From assembly GCA_036405815.1 (NCBI GenBank), contig DASWWX010000067.1, positions 1-64,000 of the forward strand: a stretch of 64,000 bases of DNA, in the 5' to 3' direction. The number at the start of each line of letters is the position of its first letter. The stretch's first letter is position 1. The notes under the pieces are model-generated. The model saw nothing but the letters and a program-made list of their open reading frames with translations. It did not search any database and had not been told where the DNA came from. Below, piece after piece: positions 34,055 to 46,771 of this stretch. A program made the position numbers and the translations under genes. Source of the stretch: Solimonas sp036405815 (GTDB taxonomy: Bacteria > Pseudomonadota > Gammaproteobacteria > Nevskiales > Nevskiaceae).

Positions 34055-35587
34055 ATGACCACGATCCGCCAGGACGACTTCATCCAGTCCATCGCCGACG
34101 CCTTCCAGTACATCAGCTACTACCACCCGCTGGACTACATCCAGGCCCTCGGCGAGGCCTACGAGCGCGAGGAATCGCCGGCGGCCAAGGACGCGATCGC
34201 GCAGATCCTGACCAATTCGCGCATGAGCGCGGAAGGCCGTCGCCCGATCTGCCAGGACACCGGCATCTGCGTCGTGTTTCTCAAGGTCGGCATGAACGTG
34301 CGCTGGGATTCGACGATGAGCGTGCAGGAGATGGTCGACGCGGGCGTGCGCCGCGCCTACCTGCACCCGGACAACACGCTGCGCGCCTCGGTGCTCGCCG
34401 ATCCGGCGGGCAAGCGCGTCAACACCAAGGACAACACACCGGCGGTGATCCACTACGAGATCGTGCCGGGCGATCACGTCGAGGTGACCTGCGCCGCCAA
34501 GGGCGGCGGTTCCGAGAACAAGTCGAAGATGGTCTGTCTCAACCCCTCCGACTCGATCGTCGACTGGGTGCTGAAGACGGTACCGACGATGGGCGCCGGC
34601 TGGTGCCCGCCGGGCATCCTCGGCATCGGCATCGGCGGCACGCCGGAGAAGGCGACCGTGATGGCCAAGGAAGCGATCATGGCGCCGGTGGACATCCACC
34701 TGGTCAAGGCCAAGCAGGCGCGCGGCGAGACGCTGACGCGCATCGAAGCGCTGCGGCTGGAGCTGCTGGAGAAGGTCAATGCGCTGGGCATCGGCGCGCA
34801 GGGCCTCGGCGGCCTGACGACGGTGCTCGACGTGAAGATCATCGACTACCCGACGCACGCGGCCTCGCTGCCGGTGGCGATGATCCCGAACTGCGCGGCG
34901 ACGCGCCACGTGCACTTCGAACTCGACGGCACAGGCCCCGCGAAGCTGGACGCGCCGAAGCTGGAAGACTGGCCGAAGGTGACGTGGAAGGCCGACGACA
35001 AGAAAGCCAAGCGCGTGAACCTCGACACGCTGACCCGCGCCGAGGTCGAGAGCTGGCAGCCGGGCGACATCCTGCTGCTCAACGGCAAGATGCTCACGGG
35101 CCGCGATGCTGCGCACAAGCGCATCCAGGACATGCTGGCCAAGGGCGAGAAGCTGCCGGTCGATTTCACCAACCGCGTGATCTATTACGTCGGCCCGGTC
35201 GACCCGGTGCGCGACGAGGTCGTCGGCCCCGCCGGCCCGACCACGGCGACGCGCATGGACAAGTTCACCGAGATGATGCTCGCGCAGACCGGCCTGATCG
35301 CGATGATCGGCAAGTCCGAGCGCGGTCCCGCCGGCATCGCCGCGATCAAGAAGCACAAGGCTGCGTACCTGATGGCGGTCGGCGGCGCGGCCTATCTCGT
35401 GTCGAAGGCGATCAAGTCCTCCAAGGTGCTGGGCTTCGGCGATCTCGGCATGGAAGCGATCTATGAATTCGAGGTGCAGGACATGCCGGTGACCGTCGCG
35501 GTCGACGCGCTCGGCACTTCCGTGCACGAAACCGGTCCCAAGCAGTGGCAGGCCAAGATCGGCAAGATTCCCGTCGTCGCCGCCTGA
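34055..35587 (+). CDS. Fumarate hydratase, class I (iron-sulfur)
   Basis: 510 residues from the ATG at 34055 (MTTIRQDDFIQSIADAFQ); an ATG 45 bases earlier is in frame but adds residues not typical of the family. Cluster cysteines are expected in RPICQDTGICVVFLK and MIPNCAATRHVHFE. The enzyme performs the same reaction as FumC but uses an oxygen-sensitive 4Fe-4S cluster. It is of the single-polypeptide FumA/B type with alpha and beta parts fused. Confidence 0.92.
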   Translation: MTTIRQDDFIQSIADAFQYISYYHPLDYIQALGEAYEREESPAAKDAIAQILTNSRMSAEGRRPICQDTGICVVFLKVGMNVRWDSTMSVQEMVDAGVRRAYLHPDNTLRASVLADPAGKRVNTKDNTPAVIHYEIVPGDHVEVTCAAKGGGSENKSKMVCLNPSDSIVDWVLKTVPTMGAGWCPPGILGIGIGGTPEKATVMAKEAIMAPVDIHLVKAKQARGETLTRIEALRLELLEKVNALGIGAQGLGGLTTVLDVKIIDYPTHAASLPVAMIPNCAATRHVHFELDGTGPAKLDAPKLEDWPKVTWKADDKKAKRVNLDTLTRAEVESWQPGDILLLNGKMLTGRDAAHKRIQDMLAKGEKLPVDFTNRVIYYVGPVDPVRDEVVGPAGPTTATRMDKFTEMMLAQTGLIAMIGKSERGPAGIAAIKKHKAAYLMAVGGAAYLVSKAIKSSKVLGFGDLGMEAIYEFEVQDMPVTVAVDALGTSVHETGPKQWQAKIGKIPVVAA

Positions 35588-35619
35588 CCCAATTCCGTCA
35601 GTAGAAAAGGATTTCGCAG

Positions 35620-36126
35620 ATGACCCTAAACTTCCGCGTGCTGAGCCTCGTTGGCTTCCTCGGCTGCGTGTTCGGCCTGGCCTTTGCGCTGTACCTGCAG
35701 CACTTCAAGGGCTACGAGCCGTGCCCGATGTGCATCTTCCAGCGCGTAGCGATGGCGGCAGCCGGCGTGTTCTTCCTGATCGGTGCGCTGCATGCGCCGC
35801 GCGGCGGTGGCCGCTGGGCTTATGCGGTGCTGGCGCTGCTGGCTTCCGCGGTCGGCGCCGCCATCGCCTGGCGTCACGTCTGGCTGCAGGGCCTGCCGCC
35901 AGACCAGGTGCCGGCCTGCGGTCCGACGCTGGATTACCTGCTGGGCATGCTGCCGGTCATGGAAGTCGTGCAGATGGTGCTCAAGGGCGACGGCAACTGC
36001 GCCAAGATCGACGCGCAGTGGCTCGGCATCTCGCTGCCGGGTTGGACGCTGATCTCGTTCGCGGGCTTCGGCCTCTACGCGCTGGCGATGCCGCTGCTGG
36101 CCAAGCGGGCCGACGCCGCGCGGTAA
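35620..36126 (+). CDS. dsbB: Disulfide bond formation protein DsbB
   Basis: 168 residues with four hydrophobic helices. The first catalytic pair is Cys35-Cys38 in EPCPMCIFQR. The second pair (in VPACGPTL and DGNCAKID) lies in the second periplasmic loop, followed by ISLPGW. It reoxidises DsbA and passes electrons to quinone in the inner membrane. Confidence 0.93.
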   Translation: MTLNFRVLSLVGFLGCVFGLAFALYLQHFKGYEPCPMCIFQRVAMAAAGVFFLIGALHAPRGGGRWAYAVLALLASAVGAAIAWRHVWLQGLPPDQVPACGPTLDYLLGMLPVMEVVQMVLKGDGNCAKIDAQWLGISLPGWTLISFAGFGLYALAMPLLAKRADAAR

Positions 36127-36162
36127 AGCACGCTCCCCTTCAATACTGTTCCTGAGACCACC

Positions 36163-36645
36163 ATGAGCTACGCCACCACCGATCTTTCCGACGCCCATCC
36201 TGAAGCCCAGGTTGCCGAGCCGATCTTCGGCGACTTCGGCGGCGTCATCGCCTTCCACGGCGCGATCAAGACGATCAAGGTCTTCGAGGACAACGCGCTG
36301 GTACGCGCGACCCTGGAGACGCCGGGCGAGGGCCGCGTGCTGGTCGTCGACGGCGGCGGCTCGACGCGATGCGCGCTGGTCGGCGGCAATCTCGGTCAGC
36401 TCGCGGTCAAGAACGACTGGGCTGGTATCGTCGTCTACGGCTACATCCGCGACTCCGAGGAAATCTCGGAGCAGGCATTCGGGCTCAAGGCCCTGGGCAC
36501 ACATCCGCGAAAATCCGAGAAGGGCCTGCACTCGGCGGTACAGGACAAGGTCGTGAGCTTCGCCGGCGTGAGCTTCAAGCCCGGCGCCTGGCTGTATGCG
36601 GATGCCGACGGCATCGTCGTGTCGGATACGCCGATTCACGCTTGA
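36163..36645 (+). CDS. rraA: Regulator of ribonuclease E activity A
   Basis: 160 residues with the RraA-fold core FGDFGGVIAFHGAIKTIK, VDGGGSTRCALVGGNLG and GYIRDSEEI. RraA binds RNase E and inhibits it. Homologues of this fold are also aldolases, but length and closeness to E. coli RraA favour the regulator. A clear terminator follows. Confidence 0.9.
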   Translation: MSYATTDLSDAHPEAQVAEPIFGDFGGVIAFHGAIKTIKVFEDNALVRATLETPGEGRVLVVDGGGSTRCALVGGNLGQLAVKNDWAGIVVYGYIRDSEEISEQAFGLKALGTHPRKSEKGLHSAVQDKVVSFAGVSFKPGAWLYADADGIVVSDTPIHA

Positions 36646-36660
36646 GCAACGGGCTGTCGG

Positions 36661-36696
36661 AAAGCCCCGCGAAACCTCGATTTCGCGGGGCTTTTT
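36661..36696 (+). terminator. Intrinsic terminator after rraA
   Basis: AAAGCCCCGCGAAA pairs with TTTCGCGGGGCTTT around CCTCGA, followed by a T run. Confidence 0.9.
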
Positions 36697-36698
36697 CA

Positions 36699-36727
36699 TT
36701 GCGTGGCAGTGCCTCGTTGGCTATAGT
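36699..36727 (+). promoter_or_regulatory. Sigma-70 promoter of aceB
   Basis: TTGCGT at 36699-36704 and TATAGT at 36722-36727 with a 17-base spacer, about 49 bases before the aceB ATG. Confidence 0.55.
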
Positions 36728-36775
36728 TCGCCGCCTGTTTTTCGGTCGTTTTCCAACAGTTAGCGAGGTTCAGAC

Positions 36776-38359
<1,584 letters not shown>

Positions 38360-38382
38360 TCGTCACCGAAGGCCAGTATCGA

Positions 38383-38409
38383 AACGGGGCGCTCGGCGCC
38401 CCGTTTTCG
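38383..38409 (+). terminator. Intrinsic terminator after aceB
   Basis: AACGGGGCGC and GCGCCCCGTT form a 10-bp stem with loop TCG, followed by TTTCGTTT. Confidence 0.85.
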
Positions 38410-38469
38410 TTTCTGCCAGCGAAGGCGTCGACAGGTGACTGCGCCGCCGGCCCGCGCTGTCATTTCCGC

Positions 38470-38500
38470 TTGTGCACTGCAAAAAAATTGTCGTTATAAT
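38470..38500 (+). promoter_or_regulatory. Promoter of aceA
   Basis: A perfect TATAAT at 38495-38500 with a weak TTGTGC at 38470-38475 (19-base spacer), followed by an untranslated leader of about 110 bases before the aceA ATG. An A-tract between the boxes may help activity. Confidence 0.6.
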
Positions 38501-38614
38501 CGCGCGCCTTTTTTCGGCCCGCCCTGCGCCCATCGATCTGCTTTCCGGTGATCGATCGCCTGCTTGAGCGGACTGGAACACGCTTTCTTTCACTTCCGAC
38601 GAGGACTGTTGCAC

Positions 38615-39925
38615 ATGACGACCCGCGACGAGCAGATCAAGGCCCTTGAAAAGGACTGGGCGACCAACCCCCGCTGGAAGCTGGTGAAGCGCGGCTACTC
38701 CGCCGCCGACGTCGTCCGCCTGCGTGGCAACATGCAGATCGAGTACACCCTCGCCAAGAACGGCGCCGAGAAGCTGTGGGCCAAGGTCAACGGCGGCGCC
38801 AAGAAGGGCTACGTGAACGCGTTCGGCGCGATCACCGCCGGCCAGGCGATGCAGCAGGCCAAGGCCGGCCTGGAAGCCGTGTACCTGTCCGGCTGGCAGG
38901 TCGCCGCCGACGGCAACACCTCCGAAACCATGTACCCGGACCAGTCGCTGTACGCGTACGACTCCGTGCCGACGATGGTTCGCCGCATCAACAACACCTT
39001 CAAGCGCGCCGACGAGATCCAGTGGTCGCGCGGTATCGAAGCCGGTCACAAGGACTTCGTCGACTACTTCCTGCCGATCGTCGCTGACGCGGAAGCCGGT
39101 TTCGGCGGCGTGCTGAACGCCTTCGAACTGATGAAGAACATGATCGCCGCCGGTGCCGCCGGCGTGCACTTCGAAGACCAGCTGGCCGCCGTGAAGAAGT
39201 GCGGCCACATGGGTGGCAAGGTGCTCGTGCCGACGCAGGAAGCGATCGAGAAGCTGATCGCCGCGCGCTTCGCCGCTGACGTCATGGGTGTGCCGACGAT
39301 CGTTCTGGCCCGCACGGACGCCGAGGCTGCAAATCTGCTGACGTCGGACCACGACGCCAACGACAAGCCGTTCCTCACCGGCGAGCGCACGCAGGAAGGC
39401 TTCTACCGCGTCAAGAACGGCCTCGAGCAGGCCATCTCGCGCGGCGTCGCCTATGCGCCGTATGCCGATCTGGTCTGGTGCGAAACCGGCGTGCCGGATA
39501 TCGGCTTCGCCCGTGAGTTCGCGCAGGCCGTGCACAAGGCGTGCCCGGGCAAGCTGTTGAGCTACAACTGCTCGCCGTCGTTCAACTGGAAGAAGAACCT
39601 CAACGACAAGCAGATCGCCACGTTCCAGGAAGACCTGTCGGCGCTGGGCTACAAGTACCAGTTCATCACGCTGGCCGGTATCCACATCAACTGGTTCAAC
39701 ACCTTCCAGTTCGCGCACAACTACGCGCGCGGCGAAGGCATGAAGCACTACACCGAGATGGTGCAGGAGCCGGAATTCGCGGCGCGCGAGAAGGGTTACA
39801 CCTTCGTCTCGCATCAGCAGGAAGTGGGCGCTGGCTACTTCGACGACGTCACCACGGTGATCCAGGGCGGCTCGTCCTCGGTCAAGGCGCTGGCCGGTTC
39901 GACCGAAGAAGAGCAGTTCCACTAA
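38615..39925 (+). CDS. aceA: Isocitrate lyase
   Basis: 436 residues from the ATG at 38615 (MTTRDEQIKALEKDW), matching the E. coli length; a GAGG lies upstream. Catalytic loop VKKCGHMGGKVLVPTQEA and substrate motif SYNCSPSFNWKKNL are diagnostic. It cleaves isocitrate to succinate and glyoxylate, first step of the glyoxylate shunt. Confidence 0.95.
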   Translation: MTTRDEQIKALEKDWATNPRWKLVKRGYSAADVVRLRGNMQIEYTLAKNGAEKLWAKVNGGAKKGYVNAFGAITAGQAMQQAKAGLEAVYLSGWQVAADGNTSETMYPDQSLYAYDSVPTMVRRINNTFKRADEIQWSRGIEAGHKDFVDYFLPIVADAEAGFGGVLNAFELMKNMIAAGAAGVHFEDQLAAVKKCGHMGGKVLVPTQEAIEKLIAARFAADVMGVPTIVLARTDAEAANLLTSDHDANDKPFLTGERTQEGFYRVKNGLEQAISRGVAYAPYADLVWCETGVPDIGFAREFAQAVHKACPGKLLSYNCSPSFNWKKNLNDKQIATFQEDLSALGYKYQFITLAGIHINWFNTFQFAHNYARGEGMKHYTEMVQEPEFAAREKGYTFVSHQQEVGAGYFDDVTTVIQGGSSSVKALAGSTEEEQFH

Positions 39926-39992
39926 GAACGAGCCGCGCTCAAGGGGGGCCTGGTGAGCAGGGTCCCTCGCGTCGCAAGTCTCTAAGCCGTGC

Positions 39993-40021
39993 AAAAAACC
40001 CGCCCTCTGGCGGGTTTTTTT
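39993..40021 (+). terminator. Intrinsic terminator after aceA
   Basis: AAAAAACCCGCC pairs with GGCGGGTTTTTT around CTCT, with a continuous T run. Confidence 0.92.
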
Positions 40022-40192
40022 GGGCCAATCGGGTGGAGTACCGCGGATCTGCTCAGGTGCACCCGGATCAGCCCGTTCTTCGATGACGGCGATAACCCGT
40101 TGCCCAACAGGTCTTCTATCCCCGAGGCACGCGGTGCTTGTGCGCCGCATGCGTCACCGGTACCGTCACGGCTTCGTTCGATGGAGTGTTCG

Positions 40193-41233
40193 ATGCGCGC
40201 TCTAAAATGGCTTTTCATCGTGATCGTTGCGCTGATCGTCGGCGTAGTTGTGGGCGGTTTCTTCCTGCCGGATCAGGCCCGGGTGGAGCGCAGCATCGTG
40301 GTGTCGTCCAAGCCCTCGACGGTCTACACCGCGCTCAACGGTTTCGGCCAGTTCAATCGCTGGTCGCCGTGGGCGGACCTCGATCCGCAGACCCGCTACA
40401 CGCTGAGCGGACCGCTGATCGGCGTGGGTGCAAGGCTGGCGTGGGCCAGCGACGATCCCAATGTTGGCGCGGGTAGTCAGGAGATCATCGAGGTGGTGCC
40501 TGACGAACGCGTCCGCATGCGCCTGATCTTCGCCGGCTTCGATAGCGAGAACTACTCGACGCACCAGCTGGTTCCGGAAGGCGAGGGCACGCGCGTTGTC
40601 TGGTCTTACGACACGCAGTTTCACGGCAATCTGCTCGGCCGCTACTTCGGCCTGATGCTCGACGGGATGCTGGGCCCGGATTACGAGAAGGGGCTGGCAC
40701 GCTTCAAGGAGGTGGTGGAAGGGCTGCCGCAGGATGATCTTTCCGCGCATGACATCACCCTGGTCGATGTGCCGTCGCGGCCGATCGCCTATGTGGCGGG
40801 CGTGACGCGGGCCGAGGAGGCCGAGCCGACGCTGGCCGCAGCTTATCGCAGCATCGAAGCCTACTTTGCAGCGAATGGCCTGATGGCCGCCGAGCCGCCG
40901 CTGGCGATAACCCGGCATTTCGATGATGCGACCAAACAGTGGCGTTTCGAGGCGGCGCTGGTGCCGAATCGCGACGAGCTGCCGCCGCCTGCGGACAGCA
41001 CGGTGCAGCTCGGCCGGACGTACACCGGACCGGCACTGCGCGTGTCGCATCGTGGTGCGGCAGCCGATCTGGATGCGGCCTATCAGGCCATGATCGTGTT
41101 CAAGTCCGTTGCTAGCCTGCAGGACAACGGCGACTCCTGGGAACAGTATCGCGAGGGCGTGCCAGGCGCCTCCACGGCCGATGCGACCACCGAGGTGTTC
41201 TGGCCCGTCAAGCTGGTGATGGCGGCGCCCTAG
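40193..41233 (+). CDS. SRPBCC / GyrI-like domain protein with N-terminal membrane anchor
   Basis: 346 residues from the ATG at 40193 with GGAG 8 bases before. An N-terminal helix (LFIVIVALIVGVVVGGFFL) anchors it. A polyketide-cyclase/SRPBCC domain (about 30-180) opens with VERSIVVSSKPSTVYTALN and NRWSPWADLDP. A C-terminal GyrI/effector-binding-like domain follows from about residue 190 (VDVPSRPIAYVAGVTR). Both folds bind hydrophobic small molecules; the ligand is unknown. The longer open frame upstream to 39989 is not coding because it runs through the aceA terminator. Confidence 0.8.
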   Translation: MRALKWLFIVIVALIVGVVVGGFFLPDQARVERSIVVSSKPSTVYTALNGFGQFNRWSPWADLDPQTRYTLSGPLIGVGARLAWASDDPNVGAGSQEIIEVVPDERVRMRLIFAGFDSENYSTHQLVPEGEGTRVVWSYDTQFHGNLLGRYFGLMLDGMLGPDYEKGLARFKEVVEGLPQDDLSAHDITLVDVPSRPIAYVAGVTRAEEAEPTLAAAYRSIEAYFAANGLMAAEPPLAITRHFDDATKQWRFEAALVPNRDELPPPADSTVQLGRTYTGPALRVSHRGAAADLDAAYQAMIVFKSVASLQDNGDSWEQYREGVPGASTADATTEVFWPVKLVMAAP

Positions 41234-41277
41234 TCACTTACGGGGCGCAGCCATCTCCTAAACGAAGCGTAGATGAA

Positions 41278-41303
41278 AAGAGCCCGCCTTCCGGCGGGCT
41301 CTT
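41278..41303. terminator. Bidirectional terminator between convergent genes
   Basis: AAGAGCCCGCC and GGCGGGCTCTT form a perfect 11-bp stem with loop TTCC. The minus-strand T run (TTTT) favours termination of the leftward PhoX-like gene. Confidence 0.75.
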
Positions 41304-41330
41304 CGCTGGTGGTGCAGACCGTCTGCGCAC

Positions 41331-43352
41331 TCAGGTGCCGACTTTGCCGCCGTCCTCCTTCCAGATCACCACCGTCGCCGGCCGCGGTCGCCCGCCGGCA
41401 CCGTTGTCCGGCCAGTTCGACAGCGACATCGGGTTTTTGGCCGCGTAAACAGATGCGTCTTCGCCGCCTGTGTCCGGTCGGCGTGGGTGGCTGCCGAATT
41501 CACCCGGATGCTGCACGTTGATGAAGACGTACTTCTGATCGGGCGTCCAGGTGATGCCGGTGATCTCGCAGCCGGAGGGGCCGACGAGGAAGCGGCGGAT
41601 TTCCTGCGTGACAGGATCGGCCACGAGCATCTGGTTGTTGCCCATGCCGGCGAAGTTGCCGCTGTTGGAGAAGTTGCCGTCGGTCTGAATCCACAGGCGG
41701 CCGTCGGCGTCGAAGGCCAGGCCGTCCGGACTGTTGAACAGGTTGTCGGCATTGACGTTCGATGTGCCCGCATAAAGACCGCCGCGGCTGTCCGCCGGGT
41801 TGCCGGCCAGTACGAACAGATCCCACTCGAAGGTGAGCGCTGCCGCATCGCCATCGGCTTCGTGCCAGCGCACGATCTGGCCGTAGACGTTGCTGGCGCG
41901 GGGGTTGGCGTCATCGGTCGCGGTTCGGCCGCTGTTGTTGGTCATCGTCGCGTAGACCTCGCCGGTCTTGGGATGCACGGTGATCCATTCCGGGCGGTCC
42001 ATCTTGGTTGCGCCGACGGCATCGGCGGCCAGACGCGTGTTGACCAGCAGCGTGCCGAGGTCCGGGTACAGAGAGCCAAGCGTGCCGCCCGCAGTCGTCG
42101 GCGTGTCCAGTGTGAGCGGAATCCAGACGCCCGTGCCCATGAGATCACCGCTGGCGGCGCCCGCCTCGAACTTGGCGACGTAGAGCGTACCGGTCTCCAG
42201 CAGGTTCTTGGCCCTGTTGGCCGCGAACGAGGCGGCCGGGTCGTACTTGCCGGTGGAGACGAACTTGTAGACGTAGTCGTTGGCCTGGTCGTCGCCGAGA
42301 TAGACCACCACGCGCTTGTCGGCAGCGAGGGTCTGCGCGGCGTTCTCGTGCTTGAAGCGGCCGAGCGCGGTGCGCTTTTTCGGCATGGAAAGCGGATCGA
42401 AGGGGTCGATCTCGACGATCCAGCCCATGCGGTTGGCCTCGTTCGGCTCCTTGGCGTAATCGAAGCGGTCGTCATGCTCTTCCCACCGATAGCCGGAACC
42501 GGCGGCAGGCAGGCCATAGCGTCGCATGTTGGCGTCACGGGTATCGGTGCCGCTGAGGTTGCCGAAGTAACCGTTGAAGTTTTCCTCGCAAGTCAGGTAC
42601 GTGCCCCACAGCGTATAGCCGTTGCCGCAGTTGTTGACCGTGCCGAGCGAGATTTCGCCGGCCGGATCGGCGCTGGTCTGAACCAGTACATTGCCGCGCG
42701 CCGGGCCGGTGAGCGACATCGGCGTGTTGACGTGGATGCGGCGGTTGTAGGGCGAGTCGATCACGACCTTCCACTGGCCGCCGTCGAGCTTGACGTGGGC
42801 GACGCTGACGCCGTGGCCGTGCTGGCCCTTGCGTACGTCGTCGAGCGACCATGGCGCGCTGCCATTGACGGTGGCCAGCGCATAGAAGTACTCGGCGTCG
42901 AAGTACTCATGATTCATGACCAGCAGGCCTTCCGTGTTGCTGCCCGGGTTGCCGGTGTCGGCACCGAGCGGGAAGAAGTGCATGCCGTCGTGATTACTGC
43001 CGAAGGTTCGCGCCTGCGCATCAGCGGTGTCGGTGGCATCGCCTTTCCAGGCCGGCGAATCGGAGAACAGCGGATCGCCCCAGCGGCAGAACACGGCGTG
43101 GCGGTAGCCCGTCGGAACGACGATGGCGTCACCCGTGTCGGCGGCGACCTTGGCGAAGCCCAGCATGGCTTCGGGTGCCGTGTCGTCGCTGCTGCAGGCG
43201 CTGAGGCCGGCGCCGATGAAGCCGACGCTACCCAGGGCCAGGCCGGCCTTGAGGACGTCGCGGCGGGAGCGGGCGATGGCAACGATGTCGTTGAAATGAA
43301 GGTTGGAGGAACGATTCGTGGTGTCGGCGTCGAGATCGTGGTTCGGGCTCAT
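41331..43352 (-). CDS. PhoX family phosphatase (DUF839), Tat-exported
   Basis: 673 residues from the ATG at 43352. A twin-arginine signal SRRDVLKAGLALGSVGFIG ends in a possible lipobox LSAC near residue 55. The DUF839 six-bladed core contains VMNHEYFDAEYFYA, TCEENFNGYFGN and GWIVEIDPFDP. PhoX enzymes use calcium and iron to release phosphate from phosphoesters in the periplasm. The frame remains open far upstream, but that section is antisense to the gacA gene. A candidate Pho-box lies at 43427. Confidence 0.88.
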   Translation of the reverse strand: MSPNHDLDADTTNRSSNLHFNDIVAIARSRRDVLKAGLALGSVGFIGAGLSACSSDDTAPEAMLGFAKVAADTGDAIVVPTGYRHAVFCRWGDPLFSDSPAWKGDATDTADAQARTFGSNHDGMHFFPLGADTGNPGSNTEGLLVMNHEYFDAEYFYALATVNGSAPWSLDDVRKGQHGHGVSVAHVKLDGGQWKVVIDSPYNRRIHVNTPMSLTGPARGNVLVQTSADPAGEISLGTVNNCGNGYTLWGTYLTCEENFNGYFGNLSGTDTRDANMRRYGLPAAGSGYRWEEHDDRFDYAKEPNEANRMGWIVEIDPFDPLSMPKKRTALGRFKHENAAQTLAADKRVVVYLGDDQANDYVYKFVSTGKYDPAASFAANRAKNLLETGTLYVAKFEAGAASGDLMGTGVWIPLTLDTPTTAGGTLGSLYPDLGTLLVNTRLAADAVGATKMDRPEWITVHPKTGEVYATMTNNSGRTATDDANPRASNVYGQIVRWHEADGDAAALTFEWDLFVLAGNPADSRGGLYAGTSNVNADNLFNSPDGLAFDADGRLWIQTDGNFSNSGNFAGMGNNQMLVADPVTQEIRRFLVGPSGCEITGITWTPDQKYVFINVQHPGEFGSHPRRPDTGGEDASVYAAKNPMSLSNWPDNGAGGRPRPATVVIWKEDGGKVGT

Positions 43353-43426
43353 GATGAGAGGCTTTTCCGTGGCGGATGGGGCTGGGAACAGACCCGGGCA
43401 GCCTAGGAGCCGCGTGTTACGGCGAT

Positions 43427-43444
43427 CTAACCGTTTGATGACAG
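43427..43444 (-). promoter_or_regulatory. Candidate Pho box upstream of the PhoX-like gene
   Basis: On the minus strand CTGTCATCAAACGGTTAG has a perfect first CTGTCAT half, a 4-base A/T-leaning spacer and a weak second half (4 of 7). Position about 75 bases before the PhoX start fits PhoB control, but the match is partial. Confidence 0.3.
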
Positions 43445-43517
43445 GAAGCGGGAACTTCGTACGCCAGAACGCGCTAAATCGTTGATAAGATGCTTTTAAC
43501 GACGGAGTAACGGACCG

Positions 43518-44180
43518 ATGATCAAGATCATGCTGGTAGATGACCATCGCCTCGTGCGCGCGGGCTTGAAGCGCGTGCTGCAGGAAGTGGCCGACATGCA
43601 GGTGTTGGCCGAAGCCAGCAGCGGAGAAGAAGCGCTGGAGATGATGCGCACGCAGACGCCGGATGTCGTGCTGATGGACATCAACATGCCGGGCATCGGC
43701 GGCCTCGAAGCGACGCGCCGCGCGATGCAGCGCTATCCGGGGACCAAGATCATCGTCGTCTCGATGCACCTGGAAGAACCGTATCCGAGCCGCATGCTGG
43801 CGGCCGGTGCCGCCGGCTATCTCAGCAAGGACTCCGCGGCCGACGAGGTGGTGACCGCGATCCGCCGCGTGCACAGTGGCGGGCACTACGTGGCTGCCGA
43901 CGTGGCCGGCAATCTCGCCGCAAGTATCGTCAAGGGACCGAGCGGCGCCTCGCCCTTCGACCAGCTCTCGCAGCGTGAAACCCAGGTCATGCTGATGGTC
44001 ACCAAGGGGTACTCGACGCAGGAAATCTCCGATCGCCTGCATCTGTCGCCCAAGACGGTCAGCACCTATCGCTATCGCCTGTTCGAGAAGCTGGGCGTCA
44101 ACAACGACGTCGAACTGACGCGCATGGCAATGCGCTATGGACTGCTCGAAGACAAGGCGGACCTGCGCGCCGAATCCTGA
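43518..44180 (+). CDS. gacA: GacA/UvrY family response regulator
   Basis: 220 residues. A receiver domain with phospho-acceptor Asp54 in VLMDINMPG, acidic pair Asp8-Asp9, and Lys in YLSKDSAADE. The LuxR-type HTH is near residues 150-210 (LSQRETQVMLMVTKGYSTQEI ... KTVSTYRYRLFEKLGV, in parts). GacA drives the Csr/Rsm small RNAs. The order gacA-uvrC-pgsA is the conserved gammaproteobacterial arrangement. No gacS here. Confidence 0.93.
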   Translation: MIKIMLVDDHRLVRAGLKRVLQEVADMQVLAEASSGEEALEMMRTQTPDVVLMDINMPGIGGLEATRRAMQRYPGTKIIVVSMHLEEPYPSRMLAAGAAGYLSKDSAADEVVTAIRRVHSGGHYVAADVAGNLAASIVKGPSGASPFDQLSQRETQVMLMVTKGYSTQEISDRLHLSPKTVSTYRYRLFEKLGVNNDVELTRMAMRYGLLEDKADLRAES

Positions 44181-44205
44181 GGCGCGCGCTTTCGCGCGGT
44201 AGACG

Positions 44206-46038
<1,833 letters not shown>

Positions 46039-46064
46039 GCCGCGACCGGCTACACTGACGCGCC

Positions 46065-46631
46065 ATGCAATTGACTCTGCCGCTGTTCCTGACGCTATTG
46101 CGCGTCGCCGTCATTCCCGTCGTACTGCTGCTGTTCTACGTCGACATTCCCTACGCGCGGCAGATCGCCACTGTGCTGTACGCAGCGGCCTGCATCACTG
46201 ACTGGTTTGACGGCTGGCTGGCACGACGCTGGAACCAGACCAGCAAGTTCGGCGCATTTCTTGATCCGGTTGCCGACAAGCTGCTCGTCGCGGTTTGCCT
46301 CGTGATGCTGCTCAAGGCCGATCCGGGTGGTTTATTGGCGGTGCTGGTGGCGATCATCATCGGCCGCGAGATCACGATCTCCGCATTGCGCGAGTGGATG
46401 GCCGAACTGGGCCAGCGCACCAGTGTCGGCGTCAGCTGGATCGGCAAGTGGAAAACCGGCTTCCAGATGACCTCGATCGGCATGATGATCTGGCAGCTTC
46501 CGACGTTCGGCCTGCCGTGGTATGACCTCGGATATGCCTTGCTGCTGGTTGCCTCCGTGCTGACGATCTGGAGCATGGTGGTGTACCTGCGCCTGGCCTG
46601 GCCGATGATGCGGGACTCGCAGCGTCAGTGA
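46065..46631 (+). CDS. pgsA: CDP-diacylglycerol-glycerol-3-phosphate 3-phosphatidyltransferase
   Basis: 188 residues. The CDP-alcohol phosphotransferase motif DWFDGWLARRW...GAFLDPVADK carries all the conserved Asp and Gly positions. Several hydrophobic helices span the inner membrane. It makes phosphatidylglycerophosphate. Follows uvrC by 26 bases. Confidence 0.94.
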   Translation: MQLTLPLFLTLLRVAVIPVVLLLFYVDIPYARQIATVLYAAACITDWFDGWLARRWNQTSKFGAFLDPVADKLLVAVCLVMLLKADPGGLLAVLVAIIIGREITISALREWMAELGQRTSVGVSWIGKWKTGFQMTSIGMMIWQLPTFGLPWYDLGYALLLVASVLTIWSMVVYLRLAWPMMRDSQRQ

Positions 46632-46645
46632 TTCAAAATCTTTTC

Positions 46646-46673
46646 TTGACTTGGTCTCTGCTGCCACTACAAT
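46646..46673 (+). promoter_or_regulatory. Strong promoter of the tRNA-Gly gene
   Basis: TTGACT (46646-46651), 16-base spacer, TACAAT (46668-46673); the mature tRNA begins 13 bases later. Confidence 0.75.
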
Positions 46674-46685
46674 ACGCGTCCTCAA

Positions 46686-46761
46686 GCGGGAATAGCTCAG
46701 TTGGTAGAGCGCAACCTTGCCAAGGTTGAGGTCGCGAGTTCGAGCCTCGTTTCCCGCTCCA
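46686..46761 (+). tRNA. tRNA-Gly(GCC)
   Basis: A 76-base cloverleaf including encoded CCA. Acceptor GCGGGAA pairs with TTCCCGC; D-loop AGTTGGTAGA, anticodon loop TTGCCAA (GCC) and T-loop TTCGAGC are all present. Confidence 0.97.
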
Positions 46762-46771
46762 GTTTCAAACA

